Positions 1 to 13,136 of a stretch of DNA of 64,000 bases are shown here, piece after piece; the stretch's first letter is position 1; each line of letters begins with the position of its first letter. The notes under the pieces are model-generated. The model was given only the letters and a program-made list of their open reading frames with translations. It was not told the origin of the DNA and did no database searches. This stretch comes from Hepsetus odoe (taxonomy: Eukaryota > Chordata > Actinopteri > Characiformes > Hepsetidae): the NCBI GenBank assembly GCA_017165825.1, contig CM029369.1, forward strand, positions 17,389,902-17,453,901, given 5' to 3'. The position numbers and the translations under genes were made by a program.

Positions 1-164
1 TGTATCAGCACTATATATTGGCCAGCACTTGGAATCAACCTTGAAGGAGTGCAAGTGCTGCCTTTTCCACAAACTATTCAAACAAACACTGCAATTTTTT
101 TTTTTTTTACAGATAACTCCAGAAGCTTAAGAGAACATGGGCCCGGCACCATCATGTGTTCTTT

Positions 165-480
165 CAACTGAGGAATCACTGAAAGCATTCTGGCCAGCTG
201 GATGAAGTGTGTGGTTTGGCAGCTGCCCTCCATACAAATATAATACCCTTCAGTTCACAGTGAACCCGACTTGAAGGATTGCTGGTGGCTCACACTCCCT
301 CATTTACATTTACGACAGCAACATACATTGTAAGTGACCTCTCCCATCTCTCACATAGCCTTAGCCTGCTTCACCAGACTGAGAAACAGCATCATCCATC
401 AAGCTGTGAGGATGCTGAACTCTCCCTTCTCCCTCTAAATAATCTGGACTGTAACATACTGATCCTACTCCTCCGCCAGA
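165..480 (+). mobile_element. Decayed LINE ORF2 3'-end fragment
   Basis: Broken reading frames show pieces typical of the C-terminus of a fish non-LTR retrotransposon: CxxVWFGSCPP-like residues near 205-230, then TRLRNSIIHQAVRMLNS near 372-425. Several frameshifts and stops separate them. The clade was not resolved. Confidence 0.5.
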
Positions 481-819
481 CTTAATTGAATTCCTTTTCT
501 TTTTTTTATAAAAACATATGTACGCACAAACACCCGGGTGTGAGACAGATCATCTTGGCACAATTTACAGTTAATTTGAGTTTCTTTGTCAACATACTGT
601 ATTGCAGTAGTTTAAACTGCTAAAGGTTCAAACCTTTAGATTCCAGTCTGCTTGTTTAACTAACAAGAGCACAGAAATGGTTGATTTTCCATGTGTGCCT
701 ATTTGCAATTATTTATATAAACAGCAGTACTTCAAACTTTTTTTTTGTTGCCACTTTGTGAGATGTAAGTATCAAATGTATGCTCAGAATTTGTGAAGAA
801 TCAATGAGATATAAACAGC

Positions 820-953
820 AGGGGTTCAAACCCCTTACCAGTAGGTTGCCCTGAGGTACCCTTGAGCAAGGTACTGTCCCCATCACTGCTCCCCGGGCAC
901 TTTCATAGCTGCCCCCTGCTGCACGATTTTTGCATGGGTTAAATGTAGAGGTC
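820..953 (+). repeat. tRNA-derived SINE, first (partial) unit of a tandem pair
   Basis: Begins at the B-box-like GGGGTTCAAACCCC and continues through the family body (CCCTGAGGTACCCTTGAGCA, then GCTGCCCCCTGCTGCACG) to GCAGAGGTC-like sequence. There it abuts the head of the next unit. Confidence 0.8.
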
Positions 954-1226
954 GGGGCAGTGGTGGTCTGTCTAGTGGTTAGGGAGTTGGCCACAGGATT
1001 AGTAGATTGTGGGTTCAAACCCCTTACCAGTAGGTTACCCTGAGGTACCCTTGAGCAAGGTACCGTCCCTGTCACTGTTCCACAGGAGCTTTCGTAGCTG
1101 CCCCCTGCTGCACGGTGTTTGCATGGGTTAAATGCAGAGGTCCAATTTCGTTGCGGTTCACTGTGTGCTGTGCTGTGACCTCGCAATGACGAGGGTTGTC
1201 ACTTTCACTTCACTTTTCACTTTCAG
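954..1226 (+). repeat. tRNA-derived SINE, full-length unit
   Basis: Starts GGGGCAGTGGTGGTCT (A-box region), has GGGTTCAAACCCC (B box), and ends in the family tail with AATTTCGTTG and a CACTTTCACTT run. Same family as the copies at 27125, 31821, 45916 (minus), 50536, 51897 and 52885. Confidence 0.85.
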
Positions 1227-2054
1227 ATATCTTAACCACTAGTCACTCTCTGGTGACTAGTTTTGGGCCGAATGTCCTCTTAACTGATAAACTACACTTC
1301 AGAATTTTTTTATTCAGTTTTTGATACATAATTTAACTGCAATTAGAATTATTTTATTTCCTAGGTGCTTGCTTTGAAAGAACAATTCAAAAACCAATTA
1401 TCTTAATCAACAATCTTTTAAATGATTCTTTTGTTCATAAAATAATAAAAAGCAAACCATTTGAGTGTAAATTGTGTTTATGAATGCAGAATCTTCATAT
1501 CATGATATATTTAAAAATCAAGTCAGTCAGTCTCCATCAACCTTCCTCCACATTACAACAGAATGAATAAGACAATTTTTACAGGAATGCAAGCATCTCT
1601 GCTACCAGACACAAGCTCAAGGAGCAAACTTATGCTTCTTCTGCGTCAGCTTTCCTTCAAATATATGCAGCTTTCTCTGACAATAAATCATGGGTTGTCG
1701 AGCATACATTAAAGTTGTAAAAATTCAGACTTCATAAACCACATGTCTGAAGCAGTTCATCTATAAAAACAGAATAGTTTTTTTGTATTTTGCTATTTCA
1801 TTTCTACACTAATGAACTGTATGACATTTTTGTCTCATTTTATTATTAAAAATAATATAATAGGCTATAGTTTGTCTTGTGCACAAACAAATCAGCATTT
1901 AGCTTTTTAAAAAGGGGCATTTCATTTTTAAGCTAGCAAACTTGAAAAATGGACACAAGTATCAAGACAGGCAGATCAAATAAGATTCTAAAGGCATAAG
2001 GGTTTTCAAACAATGAGAACATCTGTGTAAATAAGCAGCTCAGGTGTGCAATTT

Positions 2055-2127
2055 GAAAAGTGAAAGTGGCTATTTGTCAATATGAATACACAATGTAATG
2101 CATCCTCTGCATTTAACCCATACACTC
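2055..2127 (-). repeat. SINE tail fragment
   Basis: Reading the minus strand, ATGGGTTAAATGCAGAGG and the terminal CACTTTCACTTTTC match the 3' part of the same SINE family. The head is missing. Confidence 0.5.
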
Positions 2128-2315
2128 ATCGTGAAGCAGCGGGCAAGCTTTCTCTCAGCCAGCAGAAATGACACTGCATCCTAGAACGCAAAACCCAAAA
2201 AAGGCCACACCTGACTGAACACTAATTCCACAGCATAATCTACAATAACTAGTAAGTGTAATCACTCAAGGCCACAACAAAGTTTGATTATTTTAAAATA
2301 ATCATATGCCCATAC

Positions 2316-2375
2316 CTCCATAAACTTCTGATGTTGAAGCAAGAAGCAGTCGAGCACCCACTCGCTTGGCCAGAC
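2316..2375 (-). CDS. uxs1: uxs1 coding exon 8 (last exon in the window)
   Basis: 60 bases encoding LAKRVGARLLLASTSEVYG (residues 187-205), which carries the TSE active-site segment. Acceptor CTTAG, donor GTATGG. The next exon, which should begin DPEVHPQ, is not found in bases 1-2315, so it lies to the left of the window. Confidence 0.94.
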
Positions 2376-5300
2376 CTAAGAATGAAGAGACAAGGCAATT
2401 AAAACCACCTCCATACACAACTCAACATATAATAGCGAAGAGGAACCAGTATAAATGATCAGGATTAGTTAAATAAGATTAAAAAAAGCAAAAAAAAAGG
2501 AAACAAAAAAAAAAAAAACAATTAAGTTTGTCTCAGTTAAAGCTTCACAGTGGTCTAAAATGCACATGAGACTTGCTGTTGGCCTTTAAAATGCAGACTC
2601 AGACACACTTTACACAGCAGAAATGGATTGAACACAATGTTTCTTAGGATGTTTTGCTGTTTCATCCCCTGGTTTAATAAATAAGTAGTTCAGTACAGTA
2701 AACTGAAGATTTCATGTTCCAAAGAAAGACTTTCTCTACAATGTATATTATCACTATCTGCACTGTGGTAATGTTTAGCTCTAAAATGTTATCAATGTGT
2801 AAGCATTGCAACATACACTCTCACTGTCTTTCACTCACTTTCTTAACTGCATGTCCTAAGTAAGGTTTGAGCAGTGAGATGCTTTAATCCAGTAAAGCAT
2901 CTCACTCAGGGATGATTAGAGCAATGAACTTTGAAATCAATATTTCTGCTGCTATTTTCCATTTATTGATGTCAATGATGACATGTGCAGATTACTGATC
3001 AAATGGCTTTTAAATATGAATATTAAGGTAGAAGAGTCTGATCTGAAGAAAAATGTTAAACTATGCTAAAAAGGACTGAAGTGAGAACGATGCCATAATG
3101 TCTTTGAAGGATGACTGGATGTTCATAAAAAAACACCGTATCAACAATCCATCCTTAAGAGCACTGAATCTAGAACTATTTGAAGAACATGTGGTTTGAA
3201 TGTGAAATGGGAACAGCTTGGAACATGCTGCTTTATATGTTTTCATGACTTTCATGACACAGTCTCCAGTGTGTTCATGACAAGTCTGAAATCTTCAAAC
3301 CTGATAAAATAAAGTGATACAATGAGTTTAGATTTTATGAATTTTATCTCTGCTGTTAGTTCAAATAAAGAGGCAGTTTTATCGGCCAAGACACCAGCTT
3401 TATTATAAAGATGAAAAATCTCATTTGAAAACACAATGACAAATAATGACTTAATGATTTGTGAATATCTGGATATATATGTGGAGTAATGTCTAGTAAA
3501 AGCTTTGCTTATACTGACTGCTTGGCCATCTTATTTTTTCATATTGCCTTAAAATGTCAACACGTATGGACTCCACAGCACAGACAGCCAACGATCTGCA
3601 CTTGTGATCAACCAGGTTACCATGGAGATGCACAGTATCTAGGCAGAGTCCAGTCACTTATTCATGGTTATCCTTAAACAGCACTTGCATCTGGAAATGA
3701 CTGATTATGTCAAGAGAGCATTGTGTCCTTGAATTAATAATAAATGTGATAATGTCAAGGTTTGCCTTGATAAAAAGCAGTACATATAGAGGGGGAAAAA
3801 AACATTTATTTTTTTAACCACGGGCCACGTTTTTACCTGCTAGTATGTTAACAAAAGGGTGAACAAACTCCAAATTTAAAACTGTAATTAAACCTGCAGT
3901 AATGTGACCTATAGGAGGGGAAATTATATTTACAATAATTATGAAAACATCATGTAAGCATGCAAGCCATTGTCCTGCTAAAGGAAAAGAGGGGAGGAAA
4001 AAAAAAACCACTTTCCTGGTAAATGAGGAGGGAAGAAAGTAAGAACACAGAATGAATCGGTTTGCTGCGTATGGGGACTCTGTAGCAATAGGCTGTAGAG
4101 TCATACTGACAGCTGTCCACTGCAGAAAGGGCCTGTGAGCTTCAGATTTGATTCATCAGATCAGACTAGTAACCTTCTGCCATGATCCAAGTTTTCAATC
4201 ATTAAATGTAGTGAAGCAATATATGACAGTACTTACCAAGCATATTAAGAGTACCAATAGTGTTGGTTTTCAGTGTCTTGATGGGATTATACATGTAATT
4301 GGGTGGGGATGCAGGAGATGCTAAATGATAGATCTGGTCCACTGAAGAAAAAGAAAAAATACATTAGGTACATTTATTAAAAAAACTTCAAGCAATGGAA
4401 GAAACAATCGTTGTAATAGATGTAAGTAATGAAGTTCTTAAAGAGCACAGAAAGCTTGCAAAACTGTGACTAAAATGACATAATGTGAGCAACAAAATCC
4501 CCAAAAATATTAACCATCTTTATTATCTTGAGTCACTTTAGTCACTTACTTATACCCATCTGAATTTCAGGATTATTAAACACTGAAAAATGACTGTATC
4601 AAGATCTGCATTTCAGCACTGTATTAAAGAGCTATGACTGATAATACACTAAGCCACCCTATGTGTTACTGAAGAAGAAGAAGAAGAAGAAAAAAAAGGA
4701 AAATAAAGCAAAACAAGAAGCCTTTGATTTGATGGATCAGTCAGTACAACAAAATGAAAAAGGTTATCTAATGCAGTGTTGATTAAATTGTAATACAGGT
4801 TGAAAGTAACATGTTCCCACTTAACATTCACATCTCTATCCCAAAACAGTTATTTCTTTCAGGGAAATTTTTTTCCAAATCCCCCCACAGGTGTAAAAAA
4901 AAAAAAAAGACCCGAGCTTTCCTCTAGCTGGGTGCAGTCATCACCGAGTTTGCAGTTAGGTCCGTCCCACCCCCAAAAAAAGACTCCACTAACAGATGGA
5001 GGACTTGATAAAAATTATGATGAGAAATTATCTTCAATACAACACACACACAGCTCACGCAGCAGGGGAAGTGAAGAAAGAGCAAATGTCACAAAGCTTC
5101 CTGTACACAGCATGCCTTATTTAGTCAAATTGCCAAAGATTGTCAAAAGACCGTGGACCAACTCTCAATGTTATAAACAAACAAGACATCTGAGGATATA
5201 AAATGCACCCAAAAACATGCGTGCACTCAAAAATACATAAACACCTGATTGCGGCGCAGCCATGTGTCAGTAGTGCACCTAACATGATTTTGCAGGTGCT

Positions 5301-8300
5301 GTGACTCGACAAAAAGCTGGAGCTACAAAGCAAATTTTCACTTTTTTCAGTTTAAGAATTTCACCACAGTTAGAGAGAGTATTTGATGCACTACCCTTCT
5401 CCATCTTAGTTGATGGAGTTATATTTTAGCATCTTACTGTGGCTGGATTTCATCCAAGGTGGAAAAAACAATGAAAGGACTATTTCCTTTGACCTTTCAT
5501 AACCATGCAGCAATCAAAGAGGTCTGCGGAATGAACAGCCCGCAAGGCCAATATAAAAAGTAAAGGTAAGTTTGCATTTGAATTCAAAACCTTAAGTTCC
5601 CCAGGCAAGCATCCAACAAGATTCAACCAAATACTTTTTTGTTATCTCTTCAAACATGGAGTTGCATGAGAAGCCTTCACAGAACAGACAGGTTCAGTGC
5701 ACTGCAGAGAAATAACCCTCATCCACAATATAAAAATAACACAGAATGGCCTTCTCACAGAGGAAAATTGATGTGAAGTTTCATAAATTGAAAGGCAATG
5801 TCCTGAACATCTTTCATGTAGAATAAAGGCAGCATGCTAAAGTTCAGGATAATTATTAAAGTTGTATTTAAGAAGCAGTTATTTGCATATCACATTTGTT
5901 ATTTGGAATAACCAGCACTAAATATGGTGGATTATTTTAAAATGAGCGCTATGGGCATGTCTTTAAATTAAACACCAACTTGAATCCCTTTTAAATCCAC
6001 TTTTTCATAATTATCTTAAAACTCTTGCTTAGAGTGGTGTTGGTCCTGGAATTAAACCCATGCTTCCTAAAATCCTTGCAGTCCAATTTTACAAACTGGT
6101 AGATCGGCATATGTGAATGCGTCCTTCAAGACAACATGCCTAATTTCTGTTTTGGATTTGTTTATCATGAAGGCCATAGTTATTGCAACGTAGCACAGAA
6201 ACTACATTATGAAGTGGGCCAGTTGTGGCTTGGTTGCCAGGCACCGGACCTTGATCACAGGTTCAAGTACAGGACCAGTAGGTTACCCTGAGGTGCCCTT
6301 GAGCAAGTGATAGAATTCCTCATTTCCACATGTATAATACAAAAATCTGATTTCTGAGATCCCCCAGGCAAAATCCATGCTATGGACAATATTCCCACAG
6401 CCTTTATGTTCAAGCTCTAGTCAGGTCCATTTGCATAGTTTTTTGAGCCGTGGCCTAAAGTTTTGAGAATGATACAAGTATACGTTTTCACAAAGTTTGT
6501 GGCTTCAGTATCCAAATCCTGACTGATGGAGCCCATCAGCTTTTGTTCCTTGAGCCACTTAGTTATCAATTTTGCCTTATTGCATGGTGCTCCATCATGC
6601 TGGAAAAGGCACTGTCCTTCACCAGACTGTTCTTGAATGGTGAGAAGTTGCTCTCGGGAAGATGTTTTTGTACCATTCTTTACCCATGGCCGTGTTGTTT
6701 GGCAAAACTGAGAGTGAGCCCACTCCCTTGGCTGAGAACCTTTTCTTCTCCGGAAAATCTCTTTTCTGGAGGCCCTAAACAATCAAAAAGTAGATTCAGC
6801 AGAGAAAAAGACATTACCCCAGTCCTCAGCACAATATCAGTCTGTCCTTGATGTTTTTCTTGGAGAAAAGCAGCTTCTTTTCTGCCCTTCTTAACACCAG
6901 GCCATCCTCCAAAAGTCTTCACCTCACTGTGTGCGCAGATGCACTCATATCAGCGTGCTGCCATTCCTGAGCAAGTTCTGCACTGGTGGTGCCCTGATCC
7001 TGCAGCTAAGTCTGCTTTAGGGGACGGTCCTGGTGCTTGCTGGACCTTCCTGGGGGTAATATCCTTGCCTGTGAAGCCCTTTTAGCGCAAAGCAACGATA
7101 ACTGCACGTTTCCTTGCAGGTAACCATGATTAAAAGAAGAATAACAATGATTTCAGCACCACCCTTCATTTACAGCCTTCAGTCTGCTATTTAAACTCAT
7201 TCAGCATGACAGTGATCTCCAGCCTTGTCTTCCTCAACACTCTCCCCTGTGTTTACAAGAGGATCACTGAAATGATGTTAGCAGGTCATTTTGTGCTGAA
7301 ATGCAATGGAGATGGGTTTTTTAGCATCCAATTCACTTGCATGGCAAAAAGGGACTTTGCAAATAATTGCAATTTTGAGACAAAAATATTTATGTCCCTT
7401 GATCCTCAAAACATTTGAGACTGCTACAGATTCAATAAAGTATCAGGGACATTATCTCATCCTGCCTTGTCTCTTAATCTAGATATGAAAGGTGGACGTA
7501 ATGGGATTTCATAGATCCACCACCCATAGTGTTGAATATAGGATTTTAATTAATTTAATAAATCCTGCCCCAAAGCCAAAAGCCCACAAAATACAAACAT
7601 ATAAATATCCTCAATTCTATACAACGCAAAGCTTGGACGGCATCAAGAGAGAAAGCACCCACTCATTTTCTTTTCTTTTTTTTTTTTTTTAAATTCAACC
7701 AAGAAAGAACAGGTGCCTAAGTCTTTTTACAGCAGTATACAGAGCTCTTTAATTCTAGTGAAGGTCATTTTTTAGGTAGCTGGTATGTGAAATTATCTTG
7801 TCCCACATGAATGCTGCTGAAGTCTCTCATTCTGTCCAAGCCAACATTATGATAAAAAAAAAGTTTTCATAGCAATCCTAATTATGAGTTCCTCAGGCAG
7901 TGACACGGTTACTCATTGCATGCTTACTATAGTTCCACTTGATTTAATCAGCCATTAATTAAAACCATTATCTAATCTTAGTCAGATATCTCAAGCTTTT
8001 ATCTAGAGACCAGGAAATAATCTTAAAGTATACTTTATGCTTATACAACTATACAACTTTCTATACGACCTAGAAGAAGTTGAAACAGTACTGAAGGTGC
8101 AGTTATTCTTTGACATACAGTACTGTGCAAAAGTTTTATGCAGGTGTGGAAAAAATGCAAATGGATCTCAACATCATCCAGTGTGTCTGGATTACATGAA
8201 GAGACAGAAGGATGTGAGGAAGCCTACATCCACAGAAGATCTGTGGTTAGTTCTCCAAGATGTTTGAACAACCTACCAGCTGAGTTCCTTCCAAAACTGT

Positions 8301-11300
8301 GTGCAAGTGTACCTAGAAGAACTGATACTGTTTTGAAGGCAAAGGGTGGTCACACCAAATATTGATTTGATTTAGATTTCTCTTTTGTTCATTGATGAAA
8401 ATAAATGATTAACACTTCAATTTTTGAAAGCATTCTTTGTTTGCAGCTTTTTTTCCCCACACCTGCCTAAAACTTTTGCACAGTACTGCATACTTTTTTC
8501 AAATAATAAGAACAGTGATTTCTGAGGATTTCAACTAATTGCAAGATGCCCATAGTATGAACAACATATCAGAAGTGTGCTAAAATGCAGGTCTAACATG
8601 CAGGACTGAATGTACATTTACAAATAAATTCAGCTGAATCCACAAAAGCATCATATATCTTTCGTTCAAACTGTATGCAAATAAAATGAAAAAGTCAAAG
8701 CAAGTTTAATAATCACTGCTAATTTTCTGATTTTGATGTGCCATATGTCTAACAGAACAAGACCTTCCATCAGCAACTCTATGGCTAAGCTATCCTTTCT
8801 TATGATATATTTTTCATACTTTTTTCAACTACATCTTGCACCTGGTTGAGATCCAGAGCAATTACCATTTGATCCTCATAAATTTCTCCCATTGTCTTGT
8901 TAATCATATATAAGCAAATGGCTGTCATTTTTGCATGGAGCATGAATATTACATATGCTAACTTGAACTCCATCACTAGTGGTCTGCATAAGCAACAACC
9001 AGTCCTTGTCATTCTTTTGTTCATGATGCACTAACTGAATTCAGCTCCTTATCTACTAACAAAATTATCTGTGACAGGTAGGCACCAGCGAGAGGGAAGG
9101 CAAAGGTTTACAGGATGGTAGTGAGACCAGCTATGCTATACAGATTGGAGACAGTGACACTGACAAAAAACACATGAGGCAGAGCTGGAGGTGGCAAGTG
9201 ACAAGAGTTAAAGATGCAACAAAACAAACAAAACCACTGGCAATGCAATGTCCTTTTACCTTGATATTCTTTTTTCCTCCCAAAATATATTTAATTAACC
9301 AAATCAAGCATTCAGTTAACTAAATTTAAACTTTACAGCAGCGTGAATTATGCAAAAGGATATCAACAAGCAACACAATATGGTAAGTTCAAAAACGATT
9401 ACTAGATGGGATTTGAAAAAGAGTAGAAATGTATTAAGTTACTGAGACTTCTAGATAAAGATACTTGGATTTCTGCAAGTCATTATATGCAAATGGATAA
9501 AAACAGAAACAATGATCAGCCTTCCTAGAATCGGCCAACCCAAAGTTCTTCATGAGCAGAGCCATGTGTAATTCACCAATTCACAAAACCAGCAGGCCTG
9601 AATAATCTTGAAATAGTGTTCATGATTCTACCATTTAAACTAGACCAAATATGACATGCAATGGGAGAGTAAAGTGTTTAAGTGCAAAGTGAAAATAATG
9701 TCACCATTAATTCTTCTGTGAAGTAGAGTGGAGTAGTCAGAGGTTAAACATCAGCTTCATTGAGTTTTATGAAACCCCTCCAATGTAGCTAAACGAAATT
9801 CAAGAATTTAATTAAAGTTGCACATGCTGTCGGAAGAACACGACTCATAATCCGTCACAGAAATTAATATTAATTCATGAATTTCATTTTAGTTTTCAGG
9901 TTGGTAAGAACATTAATATACGTAACCCTGATTTCTTTTAAGTAGAGTAGAAGCACAAATATTCTCACCTTCAATATAGAGTGGTTCCACCACATCATGG
10001 TTGATAAGCTCAAAGTTCTCATGTCCAATCCAATGCTCTACATTGCGCTTCCTGCCAGTAAAAAAGTTGTCAACCACAGTCACCTCGTGGCCGTCCATCA
10101 TCAGCTTATCAGTCAGGTGAGAACCCACAAAGCCTGCACCACCAGTGATCTACAACCAGAAAGAACAGCCATATAAACATAAAATATTTTAATAATATAC
10201 CACACAGTGAGGAGTTTCTATTAGAAAGATTTACAAAAACAGCATAAAATAATCCAATGTCATAAAATGTCTGGATCAAAGGCATTTAATATCTCACCAC
10301 CAATTCATTATCCCAAGACCAATTCATTATCCCATGTAAAACCAGAACACTGGGCAATTAAAAGAGATTAATGACATTGTGTTATGCTAAGTTTTTAGGT
10401 TTTTAACAAGACTACTGTTGAAAGGTTCACAAAGGTGGTTTCCTGGCTGGAGTCTTTGCAATACAGTTTCATTTGAGGAGTTAAATGACTGCATTACACC
10501 ACTCCACAGAATGAAAATGTAGCAGTCCTTCTGTTAAATGTTCATTTCCTTACATCAGTGAGGTTTTTTTTCTGGGCAATAAGAAGCTATATCAATGCAA
10601 TTTGTCAACAAACAGTTATAAATACTAGGCAGATGGTTTTAATATTATGGCTGATCAGCGTACTGCTGAAGCTGTCAAATCAGACACATTTCAGGAAAAC
10701 GATGTATTTTCTTACCAAAATCCGCTTTCGATCTTTCTCAGATAAAAACTTCACAGGTGGATATCTTTGGGTAAAACTGGGAAAAAAAAACAAAAAAAGA
10801 AAAAAAACTTAGGTGATAAGTGAACGCAAAAACTGCCTTTGTAAAGTTTCTCTCTCTTTTTGTTTTTTAACATTAGGGGAAAACTGAGTGTAACTGAGGC
10901 ATAAATGTGCCCTTGCATCTACTGAAGAGTATTTAGAGTATATAAGAGAATTTCTCATTTACAAATGAATTTCAGTTCAAGAGTTAACATTCTGTTTAAA
11001 CAGACCTCAAAAATAAAGTGACTATTTACAATTAAATCAAATTAATTTGATTATAATTAAACATAAATGTGATATGAACTTAATAAGCACAAAACATTTC
11101 ACAAAGCTGGACTTTTCAGTTTTTGAAATCATCATAACATGAATTATGTCATTTAATAAGACAAGCATGAGTTTCAATAGATTGCCTTTCTCAGATTAGA
11201 TGATCACTACATATTTCTAATCCTGTCTCATAGACTTTCAATTTTTATTCAAATAAATTAAATGACATTTCTTGGTTTAATAAACTCCAGGTAAGATAAT

Positions 11301-13104
11301 GGCTTTGGATTCTGTAGACTAACACATTACCAACTGAATTCAAAAAATTTGTGATCTGTAATATTAGCCCTGCACCATAAATTTGAGCAAATTGTTCCTC
11401 TTACTGCTTTTCATCTTCCATTTGTGGAAGAGATTTTAGTTATCATCTTGACAGGGCAGCAGAACCCACTCATCGGTCCCTCTTATACATGCTGAAAGTG
11501 TGTATGCATGTGTGCAATTATGCCTCAGGCACAATTAATAGCGTGTTAGGCAGCCTCTCTAGACATGCTCGGGGCCTACTTGGGAAATAAGAGGGAGTGA
11601 GAGAGAACCCCACTGTATGAGACTTCACACCTAATCAAAAGGTAATTGGCACAGTACAGAAAGACCACGATAAAGACCTTCCTGAGCCACTCATGGCTCA
11701 CAGCTAAGCAGCACTCAGCTTTGCTCTTCATTCCACTTATTCATTGCTTAGCCTACTATACAGCTGTTCTCAATTCCTAACACTATCCAAGTATTAAAAT
11801 ATAGGAGAAGCAAACACATACATTTTTTTTTATATGCAGGTCCAGTGGAGTTGAATATGTATATGTTGTTTATTTATTAATGGACCAGCCAAAAAAAAAT
11901 TCACATTACTATAGAAAATTGGAGGTAAAACAGCTATAATAAGAATGCATGGAGTATAAGGATTTGAAGAATGTAAACTTGAATGGAGGCTGGAGGATGA
12001 ATCTTATCTGTAAAGGGCTGCTGTGGCAGGTTTTCATTCCAATAAAGCAAGAGTAACCTTACAGTCACACCATTCCCTTAGGTGTCAAAATGTACCATTT
12101 ACTCCATATTCCACAGTGCCCTAAACAATGGTTTGAACCACAGCATGGTTAAAAGGGTTAAAAAAAAAAAAAAAAAAAAAAAATATGGTGCCACAGTTTC
12201 ATCTCACACTGAATGAGAAAAATCTGACCTTTCCTGAAGTAAATCTATTTTAAAAAAAGAATTGAAAACCAAAAAATATTCTTTTTCACAACAAAAGCAA
12301 TCATTGATACTCCTTAGGATGATTTAACAGAGCATAACTGAGGCATCCACTTTTGAGCCTGGAAAAAGACCCATATTTATTCTGACACTATGTACAGGAA
12401 CAAGAACATCTAAAAGGATCACTTACAATTAAAAGATAAATACAGTGTTGGGGTTACAAAGCCTCAAAGCCTCCAAAACCACCCTTCGATTCAACCGACA
12501 TGATAACAGATAATTTGGAGTGCATTTCAGAAAAAAAATCTGAAATGCCATTTTTGTTAGCATCCTACAAATGTATGCGCCTGGAATTTGTAAAGCACTA
12601 CTACAGTTTTGACTGAATCCATTCTGTGGTACGGTGAAATAAAAATGGAGCTGTAAAATAGTGGAAGTTCCGAGGTCTCCAATGGGGTTTAGGTCAAGGG
12701 ACTAAGATTGTCTGATTGATTCTGTGATAATAAACCAATTTTTCACCAATTTATCATATTTATAAACCTATCTAACAATGTGGATATAGGCTTCTCTGAG
12801 AGTTTGTTGCTCCACTTTTGTCTCATCTGATCATCAAATCTGTTTTTTTGCTCCTCTTACCAGCTGTGAGATTGTCTTTGTGTGGCAGTAAAATAAACAT
12901 AATAAACAAAATAAACATAAAGGTAAATAAAGGTCAACACTTTTCTAATTTCATTTTTTGCTCGGTCTAATCATTCCCCTTTACATGAATGAAAGACAAA
13001 AATAAATCTTTATTATCTTTACACATTTCAGCAGGAATAATTATTACGTTTATTAGAAAGCACATTTCCAGAAACAGTGACTATAATTTCAGGGGAAAAT
13101 TTCA

Positions 13105-13136
<32 letters not shown>

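Larger units (their letters stand above)
1..2315 (-). other. uxs1 intron (left-hand, incomplete)
   Basis: No uxs1 exon was found here. It holds a decayed LINE fragment (165-480), two SINE heads in tandem (820-1226), a minus-strand SINE tail (2055-2127) and otherwise AT-rich unique DNA. Confidence 0.6.
4342..9968 (-). other. uxs1 intron between exons 6 and 7
   Basis: 5.6-kb intron with a SINE fragment (6216), a decayed Tc1-like transposon (6443-7430), a Tc1-derived MITE (8118-8488) and an RTE-like LINE scrap (9073-9225). The rest is AT-rich sequence without a visible gene. Confidence 0.6.

Noticed and set aside
954..1030. tRNA gene (A and B boxes present)
   Set aside because: The boxes lie in SINE heads that repeat throughout the window; no cloverleaf can be drawn, and the sequence continues into SINE body and tail.
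713..1186. 157-residue minus-strand reading frame
   Set aside because: It is the antisense of the two tandem SINE units. The same peptide motif (GTVPCSRVPQGNLL) appears wherever this SINE occurs.
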